Source of the DNA: Peribacillus butanolivorans
Lineage (GTDB): Bacteria; Bacillota; Bacilli; Bacillales; DSM-1321
NCBI RefSeq assembly: GCF_001273755.1
Contig: NZ_LGYA01000001.1
Location: 445,486 to 507,458, forward strand
DNA: 61,973 bases
Direction: 5' to 3'
Part shown: piece after piece, positions 36,087 through 44,998 of the stretch
Numbering within the stretch: the stretch's first letter is position 1
Layout: each line of letters starts with the position of its first letter
Notes under the pieces: model-generated
Seen by the model: only the letters and a program-made list of their open reading frames with translations
Told to the model about the DNA's origin: nothing
The model's database searches: none
Program-made: the position numbers and the translations under genes

Positions 36087-37490
36087 TCAAAAGTACTTCT
36101 TATATTTCTTTAATTTATAGATGACTGTAGGCTGGCTAACTCCCAAATATTCTGCCATTTCGTAAGTGGTTTTACATTGTTTGTATGCTTTGGTAATCAG
36201 TTGTAATTCAACCTTTTCTAAAGTCTTCTTTAGATCGTGATTCTCGTCTGATTCCTGTTCGATTGTTTGGGAAGAGGAATTTTCTGTTTGTTCTATTTGT
36301 CCTGTGATGGCTTGGGGAAGGTGTTTGGGAAATATAATGGGTTCCTCAATGATCAGAATTAACTGTTCAATTAAATTTTCTAATTCGCGTATATTTCCTG
36401 GCCATTGATAATGATTCAATACTTCATAAGTCGTTGGATGGAATTTTTTTAATTTCTGGTATTTATCATTTGTTTTCTGTAAGTAATGTTGAATTAAGAG
36501 CGGTATATCTTCTTTACGTTCATGTAATGCAGGAATTTGAATAGGTATCACATTCAAACGATAAAACAAGTCTAATCTAAACTTTCCCTCACTTACCATC
36601 CCCTTCAAATCCTGATTTGTTGCTGCGATTAGCCGGAAGTTAATAAGGCTTTCTTTTTTTCCACCGATGCGCTTTATTTTTTTTTCTTGTAACACTTTCA
36701 ATAATTTAGCCTGCATGGTAAGTGGAAGTTCCCCGATTTCATCTAAAAAAAGAGTACCACTGTCAGCTTGTTCAATCAGACCCTGCCTTCCTTGTTTGTT
36801 AGCTCCTGTAAAAGAACCTGGTTCATAGCCAAATATCTCTGATTCAAACAAACTTTCCGGTATTGTGCTGCAGTTCACCTCAATAAAGGGTTCTTTCTTT
36901 CGATTGCTTTGATTATGAACCGAGCGTGCAAATGTACTTTTCCCTACCCCTGATGGTCCTAATAAAAGAATCGTGGCATCTGTTTTAGCAACATTATGGA
37001 TCGTTTTTAAAATCTGCTTGGTTGCATTACTTCTAGCAATCATATCGTGGTAATCTAGTTCTTTTTCCCTTAAATCCTCGACTTCTGTTTGATAGCCTTT
37101 TACTATTCGTTGTAATTGCTCGTATTGTTCCTGCAATTGCAATATCTCGGTTTGATCCTGGCCATAGCTAATTACCCTAACGAGAAGACCTTCTTTATTA
37201 AAAATGGGGTAGCCTGTTGACATGACAACATGCCCTGTTTGTGTATGCTGCATAATACGCATCGCTTTTTTTTCTTTTAAAACGAGTGCATTGATAGATG
37301 GTGTGAGAAGTCCATCTTTTTCTAATTGATATACAGATGTACCGATGTATGAGGCAGGTTCCATACCATAAATCTCCCAGAGTTTTGGATTGGAGTATAA
37401 AATGATACCTTTTTCGTCTGTAATTGTAATGTTATTATTCGATGTTTCGATAATTTTTTTTAACTCCTGCTCAAGCATTCTATCATTCAA
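36087..37490 (-). CDS. Sigma-54-dependent activator with PAS domain
   Basis: A 467-residue enhancer-binding protein: PAS at about 8-115, a coiled-coil linker at about 125-150, AAA+ at about 155-385 with Walker A GPSGVGKS, and a C-terminal Fis-like HTH (YEMAEYLGVSQPTVIYKLKK). The sigma-54 contact loop reads GSFTGA instead of the usual GAFTGA. TTG 37490 has a strong AAGGAGG site. It is divergent from the ureohydrolase operon and should act on the sigma-54 promoter at 37650 through the two palindromes at 37521-37608. Confidence 0.93.
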   Translation of the reverse strand: MNDRMLEQELKKIIETSNNNITITDEKGIILYSNPKLWEIYGMEPASYIGTSVYQLEKDGLLTPSINALVLKEKKAMRIMQHTQTGHVVMSTGYPIFNKEGLLVRVISYGQDQTEILQLQEQYEQLQRIVKGYQTEVEDLREKELDYHDMIARSNATKQILKTIHNVAKTDATILLLGPSGVGKSTFARSVHNQSNRKKEPFIEVNCSTIPESLFESEIFGYEPGSFTGANKQGRQGLIEQADSGTLFLDEIGELPLTMQAKLLKVLQEKKIKRIGGKKESLINFRLIAATNQDLKGMVSEGKFRLDLFYRLNVIPIQIPALHERKEDIPLLIQHYLQKTNDKYQKLKKFHPTTYEVLNHYQWPGNIRELENLIEQLILIIEEPIIFPKHLPQAITGQIEQTENSSSQTIEQESDENHDLKKTLEKVELQLITKAYKQCKTTYEMAEYLGVSQPTVIYKLKKYKKYF

Positions 37491-37520
37491 TACGTTCGCC
37501 TCCTTTTATTTTTATAGGTG

Positions 37521-37540
37521 TTGATTAAAATATTAATCAA
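37521..37540. promoter_or_regulatory. Palindromic activator site 1
   Basis: TTGATTAA and TTAATCAA separated by AATA, centre 37530.5. It shares the TTGATT..AATCAA core with site 2, whose centre is exactly 60 bp further downstream. Confidence 0.65.
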
Positions 37541-37572
37541 AAAGAGCGAATAATCAAAAATTAAATTAGGGA

Positions 37573-37608
37573 ATAAGAATTTGATTTAATTTTAAATCAA
37601 ATTCTTAT
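37573..37608. promoter_or_regulatory. Palindromic activator site 2
   Basis: A perfect inverted repeat of 17 bp arms (inner arms AAGAATTTGATTTAA and TTAAATCAAATTCTT, loop TT), centre 37590.5. The -24 element begins ~60 bp downstream. It is likely bound by the divergent sigma-54 activator. Confidence 0.7.
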
Positions 37609-37649
37609 AAAAAAATAGCTAAAATCGTCGTAATTATCTGAAAAATAGT

Positions 37650-37665
37650 TGGCGCGAATCTTGCT
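37650..37665 (+). promoter_or_regulatory. Sigma-54 (-24/-12) promoter
   Basis: TGGCGC-N5-TTGCT with GG and GC ten bases apart, preceded by T. It drives the ureohydrolase/SSS/aldolase operon; the leader to the first start is ~330 bases long. Confidence 0.88.
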
Positions 37666-37669
37666 TAAG

Positions 37670-38009
37670 TAATAGGTAAGATGAAAATTATGAAAAACAT
37701 GGGGGCGTTTACTATGCTGTAGCAAATATCCAGTACATATTGCCAGTGCGTCTACAATAGTTTTCACACGTGAGGGTCTCAAATACGGCGCTCTAATTAA
37801 GTCTACAAAAATAGTTGCAATAGAAAAAACAGGTGCTTGAGCACATGGTAATACTTTTAATCGATAGATTTACTATGACAATCTGAGAGTGTTCCTTCCT
37901 ACTAATCGTAAAGTATATGTTAAAAATCACATTAGAATATATGCCAAGGTTGTGGCAGGAATGGAATTTGTAATTATACAAAAATAGTAGAAATTTAGGA
38001 GGATATTAC
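37670..38009 (+). other. Long leader with possible gene remnant
   Basis: Between the sigma-54 promoter and the first gene there is no intact frame. Short frames separated by stops (for example one containing KIVAIEKTGA) hint at a decayed gene, but I could not identify it. GGAGGATAT precedes ATG 38010. Confidence 0.35.
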
Positions 38010-39008
38010 ATGATGAAGTATCAACCGAAGGACTCATTCAAATCACCCCGTTTTTGTGGAGTGCGCACATTTATGCGGCTTCCATTTGTTGAACAGCTAG
38101 ATGAACATATGGATTTTGTCATTACGGGTATTCCATTTGATTCAGGGCAATCATTTAGAACGGGGGCAAGATTTGGCCCAGAAGCTATTCGCGATTTTTC
38201 GATTCTTTTGCGTCCTTATAACCCTGAACAGGATATTAACATTTTTGATTATATATCAGGGATTGATTATGGGGATATTCCAATTGTTCCGGGCTATATT
38301 TCTGAAACATATAAAAAGATTGAAGAAGAACTTACTCCTGTCATTGAAAAAGGGATCATTCCTATTTCATTAGGAGGCGATCATTCTATTACTCTAGGAG
38401 AGTTACGCGCAATCGTAAAAAAACATGGGCCAGTTGCCTTGCTTCAATTCGATGCCCACTCCGATACGTGGGATAGCTATTTTGATCAAAAATATAATCA
38501 TGGAACCGTTTTTCGCCGCGCAATAGAAGAAGGTCTCATAGATGTATCTAGATCTCTACAAATTGGTATGAGGGGCGGTCTGTACGGACCGGAGGATCTT
38601 CAGGATGCTCGGGATTTAGGCTTAGGCGTTTATACGACGAACGATTATAAACGAATGGGTGTTGAGAAAATGCTAGAGGTCATTCATGAGCGAGTAGCAA
38701 ATGGCCCTGTCTTTTTATCCTTTGATATTGATTTTCTAGATCCTGTTTATGCACCTGGAACGGGGACACCGGAAGTTTCAGGGGCTAACATTGATGATGC
38801 TTTAACCTTTGTAAGAGGATTGACGAATATAGATTTTGTAGGATTTGACCTTGTTGAGGTTTTACCTGCATACGATCACGGACAAATCACCGCTGCCGCC
38901 GCCGCTAATATTGTCTATGAGTTCATCACACTTATCGCTCTTGCAAAAAAAGAAAAACTAGAGAAAAAAGAGAGAGTGGAAGATTTGGAAACACAGCTTA
39001 ACAAATAA
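38010..39008 (+). CDS. Ureohydrolase family (agmatinase/guanidino-acid hydrolase-like)
   Basis: A 332-residue binuclear manganese hydrolase of the arginase/agmatinase fold. Metal motifs are intact: GGDHS (about 121-125), DAHSDT (about 147-152) and SFDIDFLDP (about 236-244), with GTGTPEVSG just after. It cleaves a guanidino group to urea. The context (SSS symporter, class II aldolase, 2-hydroxyacid dehydrogenase, sigma-54 control) does not look like polyamine synthesis; a catabolic guanidino compound is more likely (inference). The C-terminal KKEKLEKKERVEDLE is a charged extension. Confidence 0.88.
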   Translation: MMKYQPKDSFKSPRFCGVRTFMRLPFVEQLDEHMDFVITGIPFDSGQSFRTGARFGPEAIRDFSILLRPYNPEQDINIFDYISGIDYGDIPIVPGYISETYKKIEEELTPVIEKGIIPISLGGDHSITLGELRAIVKKHGPVALLQFDAHSDTWDSYFDQKYNHGTVFRRAIEEGLIDVSRSLQIGMRGGLYGPEDLQDARDLGLGVYTTNDYKRMGVEKMLEVIHERVANGPVFLSFDIDFLDPVYAPGTGTPEVSGANIDDALTFVRGLTNIDFVGFDLVEVLPAYDHGQITAAAAANIVYEFITLIALAKKEKLEKKERVEDLETQLNK

Positions 39009-39112
39009 TTTCCTTTTCAAATGGATGGAAGGAATCAGTGGAAATGCCATTCCTTCCATCTTAAAAACACAGCGAGATATTAAACCAAACAACCCCAAAA
39101 GGAGATGTGTAA

Positions 39113-40534
39113 ATGCATATTTTGGATATAACGATCATGATTCTATATTTTTCTGTTTTAATCATTGTAGGAGTAATCGGATCTAAACGGGCAAAAACAG
39201 CAGATGATTTCATTGTAGCTGGGCGTAATCTAGGGCATTTTATGTATTTATCATGTTTAGCTGCTGTAATATTAGGGGGCGCTTCTACTTTAGGAACAGC
39301 AAAGTTAGGTTATCAGTTTGGAATATCCGGTATTTGGCTAGTGGTAATGATCGGGTTAGGCATTATCGCAATAGGGTTATTTTTAACAAATAAGATATTT
39401 GATTTAAAAGTTTTGACGATCAGTGAAATGCTGGAGAAGCGTTACAATTCACAAACACGATTGATCAGTGCTTTAGTCTCGGTTATCTATACATTTATGT
39501 TGACTGTAACGCAAGTGATTGGAATGGGGACGATTTTACATGTTTTGGCTGGTTGGAATTTAACAATTTCCATGATAGTCGGGGGTGGAATCGTTTTATT
39601 TTATACAATATTAGGAGGAATGTGGTCAGTCACTATGACTGATGTCGTGCAATTCGTCATTATGACGATCGGTATTTTCTTTATCATGCTTCCAATGAGC
39701 ATCTCTAAGGCAGGAGGGTGGGGCTCACTTAAAGAGAATCTCCCTGCATCACATTTCGAGCTAGGCAACATTGGTGGAGAGACAATTTTTCAATATTTTT
39801 TACTATTTACCTTAGGGGTAGTTGTGGGTCAAGATATTTGGCAGCGTCTTTTTACCGCACGAACCAAAGCGGTTTCTCGTGGCGGAACGGTTGGAGCTGG
39901 AATATATAGCGTTTTTTATGCGATTGCAATCAGTATCATTGGAATGTGTGCTTTTATTATCCTTCCTAATTTAGGTGATCCACAAACTGCATTTACTAGT
40001 GTAGCGATGGAAACCCTGCCTGCAGGTCTACTAGGTATTGTCATTGCAAGTGTAGTCTCAGCCCTAATGTCCACTGCTTCAGGAACATTGCTAGCTTCAT
40101 CCACTTTAGTTGTTAATGACATCATTAAAAAATATATCGGTTCAGGAATGAGTGAACGTCAATTTTTAAAAACATCTCGGATTACAACTTTAACGATTGG
40201 TGTATTGACCATAATCGTTTCGATTTGGATTCAAGACATTTTAGTTGCATTAGATGTGGCTTACGCAATCTTATCCGGAGCTGTGTTCTTTCCAATCATT
40301 CTTGGCTTCTTTTGGAAGAGAGTTACGGCTACAGCCGCTTTCTACTCCATTCTGGCTAGCATGATCGTTATTATTGTGGGATTGGTGATTAATGGGCCTT
40401 CCTCCACTCAACCCATTCTATACGGACTCGCTACTAGTTTTGTGGTTATTACAATACTTACTTTAATGAGTTCCAAGAATGAAATAAATCAAGATGTAAA
40501 AGGTGATGACGACGTGGATACCATAGCTAATTGA
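39113..40534 (+). CDS. Sodium:solute symporter (SSS) family transporter
   Basis: A 473-residue transporter with about 13 membrane segments. SSS signatures include an opening with the GSKRAKTADDFIVAGRNLG loop, and the region GQDIWQRLFTARTKAVSRGG near 242. AAGGAGATG precedes ATG 39113. It lies 100 bases after the ureohydrolase and is probably in the same operon, importing its substrate with sodium. Confidence 0.92.
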   Translation: MHILDITIMILYFSVLIIVGVIGSKRAKTADDFIVAGRNLGHFMYLSCLAAVILGGASTLGTAKLGYQFGISGIWLVVMIGLGIIAIGLFLTNKIFDLKVLTISEMLEKRYNSQTRLISALVSVIYTFMLTVTQVIGMGTILHVLAGWNLTISMIVGGGIVLFYTILGGMWSVTMTDVVQFVIMTIGIFFIMLPMSISKAGGWGSLKENLPASHFELGNIGGETIFQYFLLFTLGVVVGQDIWQRLFTARTKAVSRGGTVGAGIYSVFYAIAISIIGMCAFIILPNLGDPQTAFTSVAMETLPAGLLGIVIASVVSALMSTASGTLLASSTLVVNDIIKKYIGSGMSERQFLKTSRITTLTIGVLTIIVSIWIQDILVALDVAYAILSGAVFFPIILGFFWKRVTATAAFYSILASMIVIIVGLVINGPSSTQPILYGLATSFVVITILTLMSSKNEINQDVKGDDDVDTIAN

Positions 40535-40579
40535 TGATACACCCAAACAAGCAAAAAATGATTTAAGGGGGAAAGAAAA

Positions 40580-41341
40580 ATGACAAAGACAATTTCCTTG
40601 GAACCAGCAACATTCAATACATTGGAGGAAGAACGTAATCATCGGAAAGAAAGATTGGCAGCTTCATTCCGTCTTTTTTCAAAATTTGGTTTCGACGAGG
40701 GGATAGCTGGACATATTACGGTTCGTGATCCTAAATATACAGACCATTTCTGGGTCAATCCGTTCGGGATGCATTTTAGTCAAATTTCCGTTTCAGATCT
40801 TATATTGGTTAATCATAAAGGTGATATTGTAGAGGGTGAACATTCAGTGAATGGTGCTGCCTTTGCCATTCATTCAGAAATTCATAAAGCTCGACCGGAT
40901 GCCATTGCAGCGGCACATGCTCATTCGGTCTATGGAAAGACATGGTCTTCTTTAGGGAGATTACTAGATCCGATTACGCAAGACGCCTGCCAATTCTATA
41001 ATGACCATGCATTATTTGATGATTTTACTGGTGTGGTGTATGCATCTGAAGAAGGGAAACGCATCGCTAGGGCTCTAGGTCAATACAAAGCTGTCATTCT
41101 CCGCAACCATGGGTTGTTAACAGTGGGCCAATCTGTAGACTCAGCTGCTTGGTGGTTCATAACCATGGAACGTTCATGTCAAGCACAGATTATGGCTGAA
41201 TCTGTAGGTAAGCCCATTTTTATAGAAGAGGAGTATGCCAAATTAACAGCAGAACAAACGGGAACTGAATATGAGGGATGGCTGAGTTTTCAACCTCTTT
41301 GGGATAGAATTAGAAAAGAGCAACCAGATTTCTTGAAGTGA
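40580..41341 (+). CDS. Class II aldolase/adducin family protein
   Basis: A 253-residue AraD/FucA-type protein. Expected zinc ligands are present: HAHSVYG (about 112-118) and HGLLTVG (about 177), with an acidic residue (FAIHSEIHKA) near 97. Members are aldolases, epimerases or decarboxylases on sugar phosphates or acids. AGGGGGAAAG precedes ATG 40580. It is the third gene of the sigma-54 operon. Its role next to a ureohydrolase is unexplained; it may process a carbon skeleton freed by the hydrolase. Confidence 0.9.
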   Translation: MTKTISLEPATFNTLEEERNHRKERLAASFRLFSKFGFDEGIAGHITVRDPKYTDHFWVNPFGMHFSQISVSDLILVNHKGDIVEGEHSVNGAAFAIHSEIHKARPDAIAAAHAHSVYGKTWSSLGRLLDPITQDACQFYNDHALFDDFTGVVYASEEGKRIARALGQYKAVILRNHGLLTVGQSVDSAAWWFITMERSCQAQIMAESVGKPIFIEEEYAKLTAEQTGTEYEGWLSFQPLWDRIRKEQPDFLK

Positions 41342-41382
41342 ACATAAAAAGTAATTCTAGAAAGAAGATAAAAAGAATCAAA

Positions 41383-41411
41383 CGGTGAAGCTCTTGGTTG
41401 GGCTTCACCTA
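41383..41411 (+). other. Hairpin after the aldolase gene
   Basis: GGTGAAGC and GCTTCACC arms around TCTTGGTTGG. There is no T-tract, so it may stabilise or attenuate the message rather than end it. Confidence 0.5.
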
Positions 41412-41515
41412 TTGTAATGAAGATGGAATGAATTAGAAGAAGAATTCAAATTCACAGATTGCCGCCCCTGCAATGAATAAAAAAGGAATCAATAGGTTCT
41501 TGAGGAGGTTTAATA

Positions 41516-42505
41516 ATGCCCAGTTCTAAGAAAGCAGCTCCTTCACTTTATGTAAGGGTCGATATACCGGAAAAATACATAAACAAGTTTAAAGAGATTT
41601 GTTCTGAAGTTGTTGTCGAACCATGGGAATTCGGCGAACCTGAACCACAGGCAACTGTTGATTTATCAAAGTTCGATGTCCTCTATACGTCGGGACTTCA
41701 CGATAATCTTAACATACTTAAAGAGGCTCCAAAGATTAAATGGATCCATTCAGATAGTGCGGGAATGGAGGCCATGCTGAATGAAGACATTCGAAACAGC
41801 GATATCATCATCACCAATGTAAAAGGCTGCACGTCTGTTCCGATTGCCGAGCATACAATTGCCATGTTATCTTCGTTAGCGAGAGGTGTGCATACAATAA
41901 TCCGAAATCAAATAAATAAAAATTGGGTTGAAATTCCTGTGATGGACCTTGAAAATGCAACAGTGGGCATAATCGGGTATGGTGACATTGGCTTTGAAAT
42001 TGCAAAAAGATGTAAAGTACTTGGAATGAAAGTGATAGGATGTCGTCGGAACCCCGGCAAAAGGAACAAAGAATATGAACCTGCTGATTTGATTATGGGC
42101 ATGGATCAAGTGGATGAAGTACTTTCTCTATCAGATTTTATTGTATTAGCTCTCCCATTTACCAAAGAGACCTCTTATTTTTTTAATAAAGAACGGTTAA
42201 ATAAAATGAAAAAAGGTAGTTACTTAGTTAATGTTGGTCGCGGAAATACCATTGTCGATGGAGATTTAATTGAATGTTTGAGCAAAGGGCACATAGCTGG
42301 TGCAGCACTTGATGTGTTTGAAGTAGAGCCTTTACCTAAAGATCATCCTTTTTGGCAGCTTGAAAATGTAATAGTTTCTCCACATAACGCATACAACTCT
42401 TCAAAACATCTAGATCGTGTGATGGAGTTATTTTTGCAAAATTTAAAGCTTTTTTCTGAGGGGAAGCCACTGATAAACGTCGTTCATAAACAACTGGGTT
42501 ATTAG
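41516..42505 (+). CDS. D-2-hydroxyacid dehydrogenase (NAD-binding)
   Basis: A 329-residue D-isomer-specific 2-hydroxyacid dehydrogenase. The NAD motif is VGIIGYGDIGFEIAKRC (about 149-165). The catalytic Arg lies in VNVGRGN (about 238), Glu in DVFEVEPLP (about 265), and His in SPHNAYNS (about 288). The N-terminal catalytic half precedes about residue 105. GAGGAGG precedes ATG 41516. It follows the aldolase in the same direction and is probably linked to that pathway. The exact 2-keto/2-hydroxy acid is unknown. Confidence 0.9.
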   Translation: MPSSKKAAPSLYVRVDIPEKYINKFKEICSEVVVEPWEFGEPEPQATVDLSKFDVLYTSGLHDNLNILKEAPKIKWIHSDSAGMEAMLNEDIRNSDIIITNVKGCTSVPIAEHTIAMLSSLARGVHTIIRNQINKNWVEIPVMDLENATVGIIGYGDIGFEIAKRCKVLGMKVIGCRRNPGKRNKEYEPADLIMGMDQVDEVLSLSDFIVLALPFTKETSYFFNKERLNKMKKGSYLVNVGRGNTIVDGDLIECLSKGHIAGAALDVFEVEPLPKDHPFWQLENVIVSPHNAYNSSKHLDRVMELFLQNLKLFSEGKPLINVVHKQLGY

Positions 42506-42603
42506 TAGTAATGGGCTCGTTGAAAAAAATACATTATAGATATTTTTTTGAGGATATGAAAAATTCAAATTTTACATGTGAAACAAGAGTCATAAATGTG
42601 AGA

Positions 42604-42640
42604 GACTGCAAAAGCCTAAAACGCTTTGTGGTCTTTTTTA
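42604..42640 (+). terminator. Intrinsic terminator after the dehydrogenase
   Basis: GACTGCAAAAGC pairs imperfectly with GCTTTGTGGTC across CTAAAAC, followed by T6. Confidence 0.65.
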
Positions 42641-42698
42641 TATTTTAGACATTATGATCTAGTAATTTATTAATATATTGCATTTATGAAAGATGATA

Positions 42699-42712
42699 TT
42701 TCAATATTGAAA
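42699..42712. promoter_or_regulatory. Palindrome, candidate activator site for the pxp operon
   Basis: TTTCAATATTGAAA is a perfect 14-bp palindrome, centred ~82 bp upstream of the -24 element at 42787. Another weak pair (TTTATC/GATAAA) lies at 42735-42767. Confidence 0.5.
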
Positions 42713-42786
42713 GATTACTAAAGGTATATAGACGTTTTATCAGTTTAATAGTCTGAAAAATCGATAAATAATATGATTATCAGTTT

Positions 42787-42802
42787 TGGCATGAATATTG
42801 CA
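42787..42802 (+). promoter_or_regulatory. Sigma-54 (-24/-12) promoter of the pxp operon
   Basis: TGGCAT-N5-TTGCA preceded by TT, with GG and GC ten bases apart. It lies ~60 bp before pxpB. An imperfect direct duplication CTAGTATAAATCCAATAAATG follows between promoter and gene. The activator is probably the protein encoded at 47502. Confidence 0.85.
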
Positions 42803-42861
42803 ACGTTCTAGTATAAATCCAATAAATGCTAGTATAAATCCAATAAATGAGGTGAAGTCCA

Positions 42862-43731
42862 TTGACCCGTTACGAATATGGCGGTGATGAGTTTATTTTT
42901 GTTGAATTAGCTGAGGCAATGAGTCTTGAAACGAATTTTAAAGCAATGGCAATTACTAAGGCGTTACGAGAAAAAAAGGTATCAGGAATACTGGATATTT
43001 GTCCATCCAATGCTTCTTATATGATTCGGTTTAATCCAGATCTCATTCATCCAGATGATTTAATTTCAAAATTGAAAGAACTTGAACAAGATGTTACGTT
43101 GGAGAACTTTGAAATAACTGCACGTGCAGTTGATGTACCCATTTTATTTGAAGACCCTTGGACACATGAGGCATTAATGCGTTTTAGAGATCGACATCAG
43201 GATCCAACATCAACAGATATTGAATATGTGGCACATACAAATGGCTTTCAATCAAAAGAAGATTTAATTAAATCAATTACGGATGCCCCTTATCTTGTGT
43301 CGATGATAGGTTTTGTACCGGGGTTGCCATGGTGCTATCAAATGGTTCCAAACGAGAAGCAAATCGAAGCACCTAAATATGTCCGTCCTCGAACATATAC
43401 GCCAGAGAGAGCATTCGGATTCGGCGGTTCATTTGCTGTTATTTATCCGGTACAAGGTGCAGGTGGTTATCAATTGTTTGGAACTGCTGCAGCACCGATT
43501 TTTGAAAAAGAGCAGCGTTTACATGATTTTAAAGAGTCAATGACCTTCCCTAGACAAGGGGATGTTTTTAGATATCGAAGCATTTCGATGGAGGAATACG
43601 AAGATATTCGAAAACAAGTTGAAAATGGGGAATTCCGATATTTGACGAAGGATATCACCTTTAAACCGAAAGATGTTCTCGAGAATCCAAATGCGTTTTC
43701 AGAATCTGTGATAAGGAGGTTATATGCATGA
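42862..43731 (+). CDS. pxpB: 5-oxoprolinase subunit B / KipI-type (copy 1)
   Basis: A 289-residue KipI/allophanate-hydrolase-subunit-1 family protein. The conserved face includes SNASYMIRFNPDLI (about 53), MIGFVPGLPWCYQM (about 149) and PRTYTPERAFGFGGSFAVIYP (about 174). TTG 42862 follows GAGGTGA. It overlaps pxpC by 4 bases (ATGA). Together with PxpC and PxpA this family forms the ATP-dependent 5-oxoprolinase of bacteria, releasing glutamate. It is longer than classical PxpB (~220), as in urea-carboxylase-like versions. Confidence 0.9.
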   Translation: MTRYEYGGDEFIFVELAEAMSLETNFKAMAITKALREKKVSGILDICPSNASYMIRFNPDLIHPDDLISKLKELEQDVTLENFEITARAVDVPILFEDPWTHEALMRFRDRHQDPTSTDIEYVAHTNGFQSKEDLIKSITDAPYLVSMIGFVPGLPWCYQMVPNEKQIEAPKYVRPRTYTPERAFGFGGSFAVIYPVQGAGGYQLFGTAAAPIFEKEQRLHDFKESMTFPRQGDVFRYRSISMEEYEDIRKQVENGEFRYLTKDITFKPKDVLENPNAFSESVIRRLYA

Positions 43732-44726
43732 TTAAAGTTATTAATCCTGGACTTCAAACGACTATTCAAGATTATGGAAGAATTGGCTTTTATGAAGTGG
43801 GGATGCCACCATCGGGAGCCATGGATAAATACTCATACAGAGCAAGCAACTTACTTGTTGGGAATGATGAAAATGCAGCTGTTCTCGAGATTACTTATAT
43901 GGGGCCAGTCTTAGAATTTCAACAAGATGTAACCGTTGCTATTGCAGGAGGGGAAATACCGCCAAAGATTAATGATCAATATGTTCCAATGTGGGAAACT
44001 TTAGAAGTTAAGGCTGGAGATGTGCTGTCATTTGATTTTGTTAAACAAGGAGCCCGGGTGTATTTAGCGGTAGCTGGCGGAATTGAAGTGCCGCTTATTA
44101 TGGAATCACGGTCTACATATACTTTGTGCGGAATTGGAGGTTTCGAAGGAAGGCCACTCCAAGCTGAGGACCATTTGAAAATCGGTAATGCTAACCAATC
44201 AAAGATTGCGATTGGAACACGGATAAGTGATGAATTAATTCCGGTATTCTCAAAAACGAATGAGATTCGAGTTGTTGTAGGATTGTGCAGTTATCGCCTG
44301 ACTGAAGAAAGTAAAAAACGCTTTTTCTCCATCGATTGGACGGTTACAACGGAAGCAAACCGTGTTGGCTACCGTTTTAAAGGGGAGCGTTTGAATTTCG
44401 TAGAGCGTGAACAACCATTTGGTGCCGGTAGCAACCCTTCAAATGTGGTTGATCTAGGGTATCCAATCGGATCCATTCAAGTACCAGATGGTGTCGAACC
44501 GATTGCTTTGTTAAACGATGCTGTGACAGGTGGAGGCTATGCGACGATTTGTACAATTATTAGTACGGATTTAGACAAGATGGCTCAAATTAAAACAAAT
44601 GAGAAGGTTCGGTTTGTTGCTGTTGATATTAATGAAGCCCTTGAGGCGAGAAAATTATACAAAGATAAAATCAATCAAATGAAAAAACAAGTATTAGGAC
44701 AAATAGGGGGAATCAATCATGGCTGA
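43728..44726 (+). CDS. pxpC: 5-oxoprolinase subunit C / KipA-type carboxyltransferase (copy 1)
   Basis: A 332-residue biotin-dependent carboxyltransferase-family (KipA/AHS2) protein. Signature GLQTTIQDYGRIGFYEVGMPPSGAMD is at about 7-32, and PPFGAGS-like EQPFGAGSNPSNVVDLGYPIGSIQVP near 225. It overlaps pxpB by 4 bases and the BCCP gene by 8, so translation is coupled. In urea carboxylase the same domain transfers carboxyl from biotin to the nitrogen substrate, which matters because a biotin carrier is encoded next. Confidence 0.9.
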   Translation: MIKVINPGLQTTIQDYGRIGFYEVGMPPSGAMDKYSYRASNLLVGNDENAAVLEITYMGPVLEFQQDVTVAIAGGEIPPKINDQYVPMWETLEVKAGDVLSFDFVKQGARVYLAVAGGIEVPLIMESRSTYTLCGIGGFEGRPLQAEDHLKIGNANQSKIAIGTRISDELIPVFSKTNEIRVVVGLCSYRLTEESKKRFFSIDWTVTTEANRVGYRFKGERLNFVEREQPFGAGSNPSNVVDLGYPIGSIQVPDGVEPIALLNDAVTGGGYATICTIISTDLDKMAQIKTNEKVRFVAVDINEALEARKLYKDKINQMKKQVLGQIGGINHG

Positions 44727-44967
44727 ACAAAAAACAGTTCTATCACCAATCCCAGGAGTATTTTATCGCAAACCAGCTCCTGATAAAGACGTGTACGTAA
44801 AAGAAGGAAATACAGTTAAGACAGGCGATGTTCTTGCTATGGTGGAAGTTATGAAAAACTTCTATGAAATTAAAGCAGAAACAGATGGGGTTCTTGCGCA
44901 ATTCTTTGTTGAGGACGAGGACCTTCTAGACGCTGGACAGGAAATAGCGGTAATCATTGAACAGTAA
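44719..44967 (+). CDS. Biotin carboxyl carrier protein, single domain
   Basis: An 82-residue biotinyl domain. The biotinylated lysine is K46 in EVMKNF (the usual AMKM site reads VMKN). The PGVFYRKPAPDKD opening is that of short stand-alone BCCPs. GGGGGAATC precedes ATG 44719, which lies inside the end of pxpC. It carries carboxybiotin between the biotin carboxylase encoded next and the KipA/KipI carboxyltransferase. Confidence 0.92.
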   Translation: MAEQKTVLSPIPGVFYRKPAPDKDVYVKEGNTVKTGDVLAMVEVMKNFYEIKAETDGVLAQFFVEDEDLLDAGQEIAVIIEQ

Positions 44968-44998
44968 TCATTTTTGTGGAAGGAAGGAGGAAAAGTAA

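Noticed and set aside
35606..38009. CRISPR array or direct repeats near the sigma-54 regulator
   Set aside because: The repeated words are two palindromes 60 bp apart matching activator sites, not a repeat-spacer array.
37670..38009. Aminotransferase remnant in the leader of the ureohydrolase operon
   Set aside because: Only short frames separated by stops with a vague resemblance; not enough to name a gene.
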